Of a DNA stretch of 64,000 nt, positions 14,801 through 23,700 are shown piece by piece; positions within the stretch are counted from its first letter, which is position 1, and each line of letters begins with the position of its first letter. This DNA is from Bacteroidota bacterium (GTDB lineage: Bacteria > Bacteroidota > Bacteroidia > Chitinophagales > Saprospiraceae). The notes beneath the pieces are model-generated. The model saw only the letters and a list, made by a program, of their open reading frames with translations. It searched no databases and had not been told where the DNA came from. A program made the translations under genes and the position numbers. The stretch lies in NCBI GenBank assembly GCA_963169455.1, contig CAUJDW010000113.1, forward strand, positions 59,410-123,409. The letters run 5' to 3'.

Positions 14801-17099
14801 ACCCGCGAGGTTTGCCAAACCCGCGAGGTTTGCCAAACCTCGCGGGTTTAACCTTCTCCTTCCCCTCCTCCTCCTGGCCTCATGCCAACCCCTCACCCGG
14901 GAGCAAGCCCTCAGGCCCGGCATGATCATCACCACCTCCACAACCATCCAGGCCGGCGATTACGCCCTCAACGCTTCCGACAGCCTCGATCAGCCGCTCA
15001 TCGTCATCGAAGGAAACGATATTACCGTAAACTTTAACGGCGCCGTGCTTCGAGGCTCCAACGACAAACAGTGGCCCGACGAGTTCTATGGGCTGGCAGT
15101 GCTGGTGCGCAACGGCAAAAACATCACCATCCGCAACCTCAGCGCGCGAGGGTATAAAGTCGCTCTCTTGGCAGAAGGGGTGGACAGCCTCATCCTCGAA
15201 AACTGCGATTTCAGTTACAACTACCGACAGCGGCTCAAAAGCATCCGCGAACGGGAAGACCTGTCGGACTGGCTCAGCTACCACGACAACGAACAGGACG
15301 AATGGCTGCGTTACGGCGCCGCTGTTTACCTGAAAGATTGCCGGCACGCACTGGTGCGCAACATCACCGTGACGGGGGGGCAGAACGGGCTGATGCTCGC
15401 CCGCTGCGACAGCGGCCTGTTTTATAACAACACCATCCATTTCAACTCCGGCATAGGCATCGGGCTGTACCGCTGCGGCCATAACCGGGTGATGCACAAC
15501 CGGCTCGACTGGAATGTGCGCGGCTACAGCCATGGGTTCTACAGCCGGGGACAGGACTCGGCGGGGATACTCTGTTACGAACAAAGCAGCAACAATACCT
15601 TCGCCTACAATTCCGCTACCCATTCCGGCGACGGGTTCTTCCTCTGGGCCGGGCAGTCTAGTATTAACAGCGGCGAGGGCGGCTGCAACGACAACATCAT
15701 TTTCGGCAACGATTTCTCCCACGCTCCCACCAACGGCATCGAAGTGACCTTCAGCCGCAATATCGTGGCCAGCAACCGGATGGAGGAATGCCACTATGGC
15801 ATCTGGGGCGGCTACAGCTTTGAAAGCCTCTTGGCCGGCAATACCATCACCGGCTGCACATACGGCATCGCCATCGAGCACGGGCAGCAGAATGTGATCG
15901 ACGGCAATTATTTCGCCAACGATACGGTCGGCATACAGCTCTGGGAGCGCCCCGTCCAGCCGGCCGACTGGGGCTACGCAAAAGCCCGGGGTGTGTCGAG
16001 CCGCGATTACGTGATCCGGCGCAATGCGTTCCTCCAGGTGGGAATACCGCTAAAAATTGCCGGAACGGCGCGGGTGGCCATCAATGACGATAACCGCTTC
16101 ATCGGATTTGACAAGCTGCTGCAGGCCGATCAGCCCAATGAGCAGTTTTTTCTGGTAAAAAACGACATCTTCCAACCCGGCTCTTTTGGCGACGCCACTC
16201 AGGTGAAGCAGATGAACCGCATCAATCCACCGCCTCCGGAGGAGGAACTGCAGCGCTGGCCGGCGGAAATTACCGGCATGGCTCCCGTGAGGAAGTTTAA
16301 ACCTGATTCCCTGCCGGACGGCATGGGCGCCATGCTCCCGGAGGAGCATCCCCGCGGCAGAAAATTCATCCTGGTTGACGAATGGGGGCCCTACGACTTC
16401 CGCCGCCCTTCCATCTGGCTGCGGGATATCAAGGACGGGCTGTACACCTTCCTGCTGCTGGGGCCGCAGGGCAACTGGAGCATCAACGGCGGGAAGGGCT
16501 TTACAAGCCTCAACCCCAAAACGGGCTCCTTCCCCGCCACAGTCGTCGCCCGCCGCGACACGGCAGCCACCGAACTCAGGCTGGATCTGGAATTCATCGG
16601 CGAAACAGTGGTGACGCAGTTTGGCGAACAACTGCCCAGAGGCAGGCCGGTTCATTTCAGTTTTTACCGCTACGAAAAAGCCCTCGATTGGCTGGTGCGT
16701 TTTTACAATTACGACGAAACCTCCGCCCCCCTGCCCGACTACGAGGCTTTCAGAGCGCTGAAACAGAGGCCGGCGCAGGCTGAAAGCCGGGTGCAGGAGC
16801 TCGCCTTCACCTGGTGGCGCGAACCGGCGCCCGGGGTAAATCCCGACCGCTTCGCCACTTTCGCATCCACTTCATTCGAGATAGCTCCCGGCCGCTACCG
16901 CATCGCCATAACCAGCGACGACGGGCTGCGCTGCTATCTCGACGGCAGGCTCATCATCGATCATTGGAACATCCACGTGCCGGCTACCGACGAGGCGGTG
17001 GTGGAACTGGGCGGAAAACACTCGCTGGAAATTGAGCACTTTGAAGGTGGCGGCCTGGCCACCCTCTCATTCAGAATGGAACCGGCAAAGGATCAATGA
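14784..17099 (+). CDS. Beta-helix (NosD-like) lipoprotein with C-terminal PA14 domain
   Basis: The 771-residue product has a hydrophobic stretch and lipobox (LLLPLLLLASC) at about 24-34. A right-handed parallel beta-helix follows, with repeated N-x-I/F and G-I-x-L coils (residues about 60-420, periplasmic copper-binding/NosD-like). The C-terminal region (about 650-770) is PA14-like (FEIAPGRYRIAITSDDGLR, YLDGRLIIDHW). It is probably a surface or periplasmic carbohydrate-binding or cleaving protein. No nos genes are nearby, so a copper role is unsupported. The signal sequence has no ATG inside it. The nearest in-frame starts, 14784 and 14769, lie in the end of the transposase gene, so the n-region is encoded by the palindromic repeats. 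Confidence 0.8.
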   Translation: MGRIFKPARFAKPARFAKPRGFNLLLPLLLLASCQPLTREQALRPGMIITTSTTIQAGDYALNASDSLDQPLIVIEGNDITVNFNGAVLRGSNDKQWPDEFYGLAVLVRNGKNITIRNLSARGYKVALLAEGVDSLILENCDFSYNYRQRLKSIREREDLSDWLSYHDNEQDEWLRYGAAVYLKDCRHALVRNITVTGGQNGLMLARCDSGLFYNNTIHFNSGIGIGLYRCGHNRVMHNRLDWNVRGYSHGFYSRGQDSAGILCYEQSSNNTFAYNSATHSGDGFFLWAGQSSINSGEGGCNDNIIFGNDFSHAPTNGIEVTFSRNIVASNRMEECHYGIWGGYSFESLLAGNTITGCTYGIAIEHGQQNVIDGNYFANDTVGIQLWERPVQPADWGYAKARGVSSRDYVIRRNAFLQVGIPLKIAGTARVAINDDNRFIGFDKLLQADQPNEQFFLVKNDIFQPGSFGDATQVKQMNRINPPPPEEELQRWPAEITGMAPVRKFKPDSLPDGMGAMLPEEHPRGRKFILVDEWGPYDFRRPSIWLRDIKDGLYTFLLLGPQGNWSINGGKGFTSLNPKTGSFPATVVARRDTAATELRLDLEFIGETVVTQFGEQLPRGRPVHFSFYRYEKALDWLVRFYNYDETSAPLPDYEAFRALKQRPAQAESRVQELAFTWWREPAPGVNPDRFATFASTSFEIAPGRYRIAITSDDGLRCYLDGRLIIDHWNIHVPATDEAVVELGGKHSLEIEHFEGGGLATLSFRMEPAKDQ
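14799..14849. repeat. Right REP-like array of three 15-bp units
   Basis: Units at 14799-14813 and 14817-14831 are direct (AAACCCGCGAGGTTT); the third, at 14835-14849, is reversed. The spacers are GCC. The first unit overlaps the transposase stop codon, and the whole array is translated in the frame of the downstream lipoprotein gene (residues KPARFAKPARFAKPRGF). Confidence 0.92.
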
Positions 17100-17116
17100 G
17101 GCGCGCTGCACTGGCC

Positions 17117-17710
17117 TCACCTTCGCCGCGGTTCTTCGTCAGGAAGGTCGTAAATGGTAGGTTCGGATTCCTCCCGTTCCACGCTCATCTTGTCCAGTTT
17201 ATCCATAAACTCAATGGAGTGGTCCCAGAAGTCAGCGATTATGGGCTTCAGCTTGCCTCCCCAGCGCCATACGGTTTGAGGAAAGCGTTCGAGGTATACA
17301 TAGGTGGAGGAATCCTCCTTGGTCTGTTCCGTGATGAGCTGGGCCTTGTCGCCGAACCAGATCAACCCACTTAGAAGCAGGGTGAAAAAAGCGGCCGTCA
17401 CCAACCCACCAATAAACTGGTTGACGAAGTTGATGTGCACCGCTTGCAGCGCTCCTTCCAGGAAATTGGCCAGCAGTCGGATAATCATCATAATGCCGAC
17501 GAAGGTGAGCAGGAAGCCTGCAATGAACATCAGGGGGTTGTCCGACAGGGTGCGCTCCAGCAGCTTCGTGACCTGCGGGCCGAAACGAACGGCCATGATC
17601 AAACCGAATACCACAGACAGGATGGTGAAGATCGTCTTGATAATCCCTCTCGAAAAGCCCAGATAAAAACCCCAGGCTGCAATGACTGCAAAAAAGATAT
17701 CGATGATCAT
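17117..17710 (-). CDS. CvpA family membrane protein
   Basis: The 197-residue product has four hydrophobic helices in the first 140 residues and the CvpA pattern MIIDIFFAVIAAWGFYLGFSRG with a GFxxGxxRG-like turn. A charged cytoplasmic or periplasmic tail follows. E. coli CvpA is linked to colicin V production and envelope-stress or bile tolerance; the role here is inferred only at family level. I start at 17710 because upstream in-frame methionines add a non-hydrophobic leader not found in the family. The gene converges with the beta-helix gene, with 17 bp between stops. Confidence 0.88.
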   Translation of the reverse strand: MIIDIFFAVIAAWGFYLGFSRGIIKTIFTILSVVFGLIMAVRFGPQVTKLLERTLSDNPLMFIAGFLLTFVGIMMIIRLLANFLEGALQAVHINFVNQFIGGLVTAAFFTLLLSGLIWFGDKAQLITEQTKEDSSTYVYLERFPQTVWRWGGKLKPIIADFWDHSIEFMDKLDKMSVEREESEPTIYDLPDEEPRRR

Positions 17711-17847
17711 TACTGCAAATATATGGGATTTTTTAAGTGTTAAGTCGTTAAAATAGACTATAATGCGGTAATGTTCGATGAAAGATGGCTTTTCAGGCCA
17801 GGGTAAAGTTTGCATGAAAAAAGTACCCATCTTTCCTGCATGCAGGT

Positions 17848-17855
17848 TAAATTTG
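17848..17855 (+). promoter_or_regulatory. Candidate -7 promoter element (TAAATTTG)
   Basis: TAAATTTG matches the Bacteroidota -7 consensus TAnnTTTG and lies 18 bp before the ATG of the following secreted-protein gene. No well-spaced -33 TTG is visible, so this is a weak prediction. Confidence 0.4.
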
Positions 17856-17873
17856 CATCAAAAATCAGATCAG

Positions 17874-18341
17874 ATGAAAATTGTAATGACCTTAATCCTG
17901 GGAACTACCTTCTTCGCCTCCTCCCTGCTCGCGCAGGACGATGTTCAGCCCGTCTTCGTGCTTGGGGAAAATGAGAAGGCTTACGAGATGCTCAATCAGG
18001 ACTACAGCCAGACTTTGCTTGAAGTCTCCGGCTTTGACACCCAGAAAGCCTTTGAACACTGGATGGACATGATGAAGCAAATGGAAGACTACGCCAAAAA
18101 GCTGCGCTTTGATATCAAAGGCGTCAAGCTGTGGCTCCATGTCTTCTGGAACGAAGACGGAACGGTCAGCCACATAGGGTACCTCCTGCGCCCCGACTCC
18201 CGGAACATCGACAACCTGGAGCTGGCGGCCTTCCTGAAAACCTTCTCCGCCCGCTACAAGCTGCCGGTGGGCAGCAGCCGGAAGTTCAGCCATTACACCG
18301 GGGCCAACTTCCCCATCTACAGCGAAAAAGTGGATAATTAG
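17874..18341 (+). CDS. Small secreted protein, unknown function
   Basis: The 155-residue product begins with a clear signal peptide (MKIVMTLILGTTFFASSLLAQ). The mature domain contains an EKAYEMLNQDYSQTLLEV helix, FEHWMDMMKQMEDYAK, then strands (GVKLWLHVFWNEDG, HIGYLLRPDSRN) and a short helix, AAFLKTFSARY. This resembles small alpha/beta secreted proteins of Bacteroidota with no known function. The start at 17874 was chosen over 17778 because the latter puts an unrelated leader before the signal peptide. A strong terminator follows directly. Confidence 0.78.
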   Translation: MKIVMTLILGTTFFASSLLAQDDVQPVFVLGENEKAYEMLNQDYSQTLLEVSGFDTQKAFEHWMDMMKQMEDYAKKLRFDIKGVKLWLHVFWNEDGTVSHIGYLLRPDSRNIDNLELAAFLKTFSARYKLPVGSSRKFSHYTGANFPIYSEKVDN

Positions 18342-18350
18342 ATAAAACCA

Positions 18351-18385
18351 CGATGGCCCGCAGTTTTGCGGGCCATCGCTCTTTT
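18351..18385 (+). terminator. Intrinsic terminator
   Basis: CGATGGCCCGCA and TGCGGGCCATCG form a perfect 12-bp stem around GTTT and are followed by CTCTTTT. It ends the transcript of the small secreted protein gene, nine bases after its stop codon. Confidence 0.88.
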
Positions 18386-18433
18386 CGGGCCGGGCTGCCA
18401 GGGCCTTGTTAACGCAAAATTCATCCGGCAGGG

Positions 18434-18464
18434 TTGGTAAAGTAATTTTAGTCCACGTACTTTG
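18434..18464 (+). promoter_or_regulatory. Putative promoter of the serA-type gene
   Basis: TTG (18434-18436), 21 bases, then TACTTTG (18458-18464) fits the Bacteroidota housekeeping pattern of TTG about 20 bp before TAnnTTTG, with one base fewer between TA and TTTG. It lies 32 bp before the ATG and just after a terminator, the expected place for a promoter. Confidence 0.5.
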
Positions 18465-18495
18465 CACTTTCTTTTCACATAAATCCACAGGTAAA

Positions 18496-19461
18496 ATGAT
18501 CAAGATTCTGGCCAACGATGGAATTGACGCCGATGGCAAGATGTTGCTGGAGGAGGCGGGCTACCATGTCGATACCGAAAAAGTACCCCAGGAAGAGCTT
18601 CCCAAAGTACTCCCAAACTACGACGTTGTGATCGTGCGCAGCGCGACCAAGATACGCAAGAACCTGATCGACTTGTGCCCCAACCTGAAGATCATCGCCC
18701 GCGGCGGTGTGGGGCTCGACAATATCGACGCCGAGTACGCGGAAAGCAAAGGCATCGCCGTGATGAACACGCCGGCGGCGTCGTCCCAGTCGGTGGCCGA
18801 ACTGGTTTTCGCCCATATCTTCACCCTGGCCCGTTTCCTGCAGCAGTCCAACCACGATATGCGCAGCAAGGGTATTACGGACTTCAAGAAACTGAAAACG
18901 GCATACTCCGATGGCATCCAGGTGCGCGGCAAGGTGCTCGGCATCATCGGCTTCGGGCGCATCGGCCAGGAAGTGGCCCGCATCGGCGTCGCCCTGGGCA
19001 TGAAAGTAATGCCGGTAGACCTGGTCGTGGAGGAAGCGGATATCGAGATCAACGTTTTCGACAGTGAGAACGTCAGGCTCTCCGTTCACCTCGACACCTA
19101 TGAATTTGAAGAGGTGCTGCAGGCCAGCGATTTGCTGACGCTGCACGTGCCTTTCACCGGAGGCCAGGCCCTCATTGGCGCCAGGGAGATCGCCATGATG
19201 AAAGACGGCGCCATCCTCATCAACGCCGCCCGCGGCGGCGCCATCGATGAACAGGCTCTGCTCGACGCCCTCAACAGCGGCAAATTGCGCGGCGCCGGGC
19301 TCGACGTCTTCGACAACGAACCGACTCCCCGCCAGGACCTGCTTTCGCACCCCCTGGTTTCCGTAACCCCGCACATCGGCGCATCCACCCAGGAAGCTCA
19401 GTCTCTCATCGGGCTGGAACTGGCAGACAGGATACTGGCTTTCTTTGGGGATGACAAGTAA
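18496..19461 (+). CDS. serA: D-3-phosphoglycerate dehydrogenase-type 2-hydroxyacid dehydrogenase
   Basis: This 321-residue cytoplasmic enzyme has the NAD-binding GFGRIG motif at 152-157 and the catalytic set Arg246 (NAARGG), Glu275 (DNEP) and His293 (TPHIGAST). It resembles the short phosphoglycerate dehydrogenases that lack the C-terminal ACT domain and open the serine pathway by oxidising 3-phosphoglycerate. Related hydroxyacid dehydrogenases share the fold, so the substrate is likely but not proven. The ATG at 18496 gives the usual MIKILANDG start; the upstream ATG at 18406 lies before the promoter. No serC neighbour is present. Confidence 0.85.
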   Translation: MIKILANDGIDADGKMLLEEAGYHVDTEKVPQEELPKVLPNYDVVIVRSATKIRKNLIDLCPNLKIIARGGVGLDNIDAEYAESKGIAVMNTPAASSQSVAELVFAHIFTLARFLQQSNHDMRSKGITDFKKLKTAYSDGIQVRGKVLGIIGFGRIGQEVARIGVALGMKVMPVDLVVEEADIEINVFDSENVRLSVHLDTYEFEEVLQASDLLTLHVPFTGGQALIGAREIAMMKDGAILINAARGGAIDEQALLDALNSGKLRGAGLDVFDNEPTPRQDLLSHPLVSVTPHIGASTQEAQSLIGLELADRILAFFGDDK

Positions 19462-19677
19462 TATGGCCCGGAGGGGACAGCTTGTATTGCTGAATTTGAC
19501 TTTACTGTTTTTCGAGTGTCATGCCACGGCTTGCGTAAGCAAGAACCCCAGGTGGCGAATTCTGGCGGAATAACTTCTGACATGGGGTTGAAATCGGACG
19601 GCGCTGGTGCAAGGTGTTTGCCATCAGGCAAACGATAGGCATCAGGGCCATTAGGCATGGGGTTGAACGTTCAATTA

Positions 19678-20646
19678 TCATTCCTTTACAAACTTTGAAA
19701 TACCTAATTTCGAGCCGCTCTGCAATTGCATAAAATAAAGGCCTGAAGGCAAGCCTTTTACATCTATTTCAATCACATCCTTACATTCATATTCTTTTGA
19801 GAAAACCCTTTGCCCAAAATTGTTGAAAACAACAGCTTGGATGCCTTTGCAAGTGTAATCGAATTTCTTGTAAATGTAGAGGGTGTGGGTGACGGGGTTG
19901 GGGAAGAGTTGAAAGTTATAGCTTTCTTCCTTCCTCGTATTTAAAACAGCAGGGACATCCAAGGCAATCAGCAAAGTATTGGTACTCAGCTCTTCACCAT
20001 TCCTGAAGTCAGCGGCTTCCATGGCAAAAACATAACGGCCTGGAGCAGGCGGCGTTTTCCATTGTATACAGCAGGTTAAGGTATCGGTTGCCGGAGGCAA
20101 GGAATATCCTTCTCCGGGAAACGGGCGGAAACGCAATGCAACCTCATCCAACTCAATTTCAATATAATTGACAGGGAAATCAATTGTACCGTCTTCCCGA
20201 ATGGAATAATTAACTGGAAAGGGGCTTCGAATAAAAGGAGGAATATTCACCAGTGATGTATCTGAAAATACTACTTTTTCCTCCAACCGGAAATACTGCT
20301 CTCCGGAATTTTCCAGGTTTAATATATCTTCAACCCAAAAGCTGTCGACATAACTCACGGTGTATTCTCCTGGGGATTCATATACATGAAAAAAATTGTA
20401 ATAATTTCTGTAAATGCCTTCCCCTATTTCGTCACTTCCATTGCTTTGAACCCCCTCAACCTCTCCGTCGCCCCAGTTTATTTTTATTACAGGCACAGGT
20501 GCGTCGAGGGTATAAGTGTGAATAACAACATCCAATAATCCTGTTGTATATGCCCTTCCTCGATTCAACCGCCCCCCAATAAACCGTTGGGCGTTTAACA
20601 AGAGACAAACCAAGAGAAATATAAGTAAAAGTAAATGCCTTTTCAT
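19678..20646 (-). CDS. Secreted protein with T9SS type A sorting domain
   Basis: The 322-residue protein has a signal peptide (LLLLIFLLVCLLLNAQ). The body contains a PKD-like strand pair (IKINWGDGEVEGV, ESPGEYTVSY) and a cysteine pair, TCC. The C-terminal 80 residues have the type IX sorting pattern: FPNPVTHTLYI, then FNNFGQRVFSKEY, VKGLPSGLYFMQLQSG and a final KFVKE. It should be exported across the outer membrane and surface-attached or released. The DNA is visibly more AT-rich than neighbouring genes. The gap to the serA stop (216 bp) holds a TTTGCC-ATCA-GGCAAA hairpin and two direct copies of CATGGGGTTGAA, but no gene. Confidence 0.83.
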   Translation of the reverse strand: MKRHLLLLIFLLVCLLLNAQRFIGGRLNRGRAYTTGLLDVVIHTYTLDAPVPVIKINWGDGEVEGVQSNGSDEIGEGIYRNYYNFFHVYESPGEYTVSYVDSFWVEDILNLENSGEQYFRLEEKVVFSDTSLVNIPPFIRSPFPVNYSIREDGTIDFPVNYIEIELDEVALRFRPFPGEGYSLPPATDTLTCCIQWKTPPAPGRYVFAMEAADFRNGEELSTNTLLIALDVPAVLNTRKEESYNFQLFPNPVTHTLYIYKKFDYTCKGIQAVVFNNFGQRVFSKEYECKDVIEIDVKGLPSGLYFMQLQSGSKLGISKFVKE

Positions 20647-20733
20647 TTTTGATAAATTTTATGTAGAGTGCCTGGCGCTGCCTTTACTCTGACAAGCCTC
20701 CAAAAGCAATGCCAGGCCCCAAAAGTTGATTGG

Positions 20734-23700
20734 TCAATGTTTCACCACTTTTGCAGAGTAAAGCTTGCCGCTTTGCCGGATCACTATAAGGTATATGCCA
20801 TCGCTCCAGCTACTCAGATCAGCTTCAAAGGATTGCCTCCATTGGGTTTCAAAGGAGCTAAGGAGGCGGCCGACCCCATCGAATACCTGTATTTCAATAC
20901 GGCTCTTTGTGAAGGGTAGGCCTTCAAGAGAAACAGAAATCCGGTTTGAAGTTGGGTTCGGAAAAATGAGCAGCCTATTTTCATTTATTGCTTGCTCTTT
21001 TAAAGAAGTGGGAAGGTTGCTGATATTCAATTGCGCAATGAACGCATCCCGGCCTGGGCCAGAGTATTCATCATCAAAAAAGGCAGGCGCACCAGGGGCA
21101 ATCAAAGGGAATTTTTCATTGCTGGTAGTATTTCCTGTCATGTACAAATAATCTCCCTCTATTTTTAGGTCGCGTACTACTTCTCCATTATTTCCCCCGA
21201 ACAGAGTAGAGTAAACCAATGTGCCATCCCCATCAAAGGCCGAAATAAAGATTTCTTGCCCTCCATTTGCTTGTGGACCGTTAATAGTACCGTCTGTTAC
21301 GTCATCATCCTGAAAAAAGGCGCCGGAGGCAGGAGGGCAAATAGGGATAACATTTCCACTTGTTACCAAGCAAAAATCAGAACTGCTTTGAGGAGGGCCG
21401 AATATGGTAGCCCCGGCAATATATACATTCCCCCCGGGCCCTAAAGCAATGCCGTAAGGGCCGCCGCCGCCGTGGTTGAAACAGGTCGAACTGGAAAGAA
21501 TCCTGTTTTCAAACCTGGCAATGATTGGGCTGAAATTCAGCAACTGGAAATATCCCTCCGGTTCATGGCCGCTAAAAGTAGCACAGCTTTGGGAATTGCC
21601 GATAATTGCGAGAATGTCATTGCTTCCATCTTGAAATGCAATCTTGCCGAGTTTAATATTTGCGCCAAATGATGAAACAGCTTCATCATCATCGGTGCCT
21701 CCTAAATAAGTCGACCATTTCAACTGGCCTGCCGAATTGAATTGTACAATAATTAAATCCGATGCAAGAAGGCCACCCCCACTATTTCCGCTATGCGTAT
21801 CATAAAAAACACCTCCGGGGTTGCAGTCTGGAAATGTACCGTTGGTAGGAGGAGGGCAAGGGCTTGTATTGCCTGCTGCTTGTTGAGTAGAGGATTGCCC
21901 TAAAATAAAAATATCGTCATTTTCGTCATTGATGACAATATCTGCAAATGCCTCATCTTTACTGCCTCCAAAAAAGCTTCCCCACATTTGGTCATTTTCC
22001 GGGCCAAATTCTAAAATGTAAGCTTCCGGGTTTAAACCGGCGAAAGCCTGGTTATATGCGTTTGTTTTCGATTTTGCAGGAAAGTTCTGCTGCCATTCCG
22101 ACTGTCCAACAATAAATATATGATCCTGGCTATTTACATCAATACCATAAGCAAAATCTCTGGAATCGCCGCCCAAAAAGGAACTCCAAACCAACTCAGT
22201 GCCATCCGGATTAAACCTGGCTACAAAGCCATCCCGTTGTCCTCTTAAACCCGAGGAAATTGCTGGAAATGTGCCCGGAGGCAGGCTTGAGCTTGAGGTA
22301 TGCCCGATAATGTAAACTGCCCCTTCAGAATTGAAGGATACATCTGTTGGTTCTTCATGAGAGCTTCCTCCAAAAAAACTACCCCAAAGCGGGGAACGGT
22401 CAGATGCAAAAACACTTATCGCTGCGTCTTCAAGCCCGCTGATGTTTGAAAATAGGGAAGAGCCTGTAATAGTTGGATAAGGCGTACTCCTTGCTATTGT
22501 CAAAACAGCGATATCTCCGTTTGGGCCAACATCAATGGCAATTCCATCATTATTGCTTGCCTCCCCAAAATAAGTCACCCAATCATCATTTGCCGAAGTA
22601 TGTATTATTCCCGGCTTCCCCACCTCAATCACCAGATGCTTCCCTTCATCAAATTCCCCAATCCCTCCAAAACGCACCAACGTATCGCCTTCCACTACAT
22701 ACTCCGCAGCCCCGTTTACTTCCACTTCCTCCCCCTCGCTGTTTATCTGATAGGCCTTGGGCTGCGGCAGGCTGAATGCGCCTACCGAAGTGCCCACAAC
22801 CAGGGCCTCGTTGCCATCCACGCTCAGGCTGCTTTGCCCCTCGAAATCCAGCTGGATGTCCGCTGGGTTGCCGCCAGGCTTGATGACGAAATAGAACTTC
22901 ACCCCGGCATTGTTGGAGTAAAATTCCAGGTCGATTTTGTTATAGATATCCGTCTGGACGGCCCGCTCGTACAGGCCCACCCGGGCCCGCCCTTCCGGGA
23001 TGTGCCCCAAATAGTAGTTGTGGTAGGCCTCTCGCTTGCCCAGGCCGAATACCCGGGCGTCGTTCTTGCCGTTTTTAAAGGCCATGTCCACCCGATGCAG
23101 GGTGTCCGGGGTGGAGGCGCTGGTATCGATGCCGGCGGTGACGAAGCTCAGCCTGTCATTTTGAAAGTAGGTAGCCGGATAGGCGGAGGTATTGTAAAAG
23201 CGTACTTCCGTCACCTCAGCGCCCGAAGTGTCCGCCAGCTGCCCCCGGTTTTCGACAAAGGAAATGGCCGTAGAGGCATCCTCCGTTTCATGAGGCAGCA
23301 GGATGCTTCTTTTGGCATAACGCACCGTAGTATAAGCCGTAACCTCCGGATGATCCGTCTGCCCCTTGCCCAACACAATAATACTGCCCGTGCTGTCCAC
23401 CATTACCTGGCTGGCTTCGTCATGTTTGTTAGCCAGCCCGTTGAAGGTGGCGCTCCAGGCCGTGCTGCCGTCGCTAGGATCGAGGATGGTAGTGTAAAAA
23501 TCCCGGCTACTGCTCTCAGTGGTGTAGCCGGCAGCGACGGCGTTGCCGCCTCCGTCCACGGTGATAGCCCAGGCTTCGTCGTCCTGGCCGGCGGCGCCGT
23601 CTACTAGCTTGGCCCATTGTTGGGCGCCACTAGAGTTGTATTTGATTACGGTGAAGTCCTTGCCGTTAGCTGTCGTAGTAAAGCCAGCTACGTACACATT

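Larger units (their letters stand above)
14089..14849 (+). mobile_element. RAYT transposase unit bracketed by palindromic repeats
   Basis: A Y1/HuH transposase gene (14174-14800) is bracketed by clusters of the same 15-bp unit, AAACC-CGCGA-GGTTT, in both orientations: four copies on the left (the last is imperfect at its end) and three on the right. Each unit folds as a 5-bp stem with a 5-base loop. This is the layout of REP elements with their associated tyrosine transposase (RAYT). Mobility of the whole unit is inferred; no target duplication can be shown because the left end abuts the DPP III gene and the right end is inside the next coding region. Confidence 0.75.
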
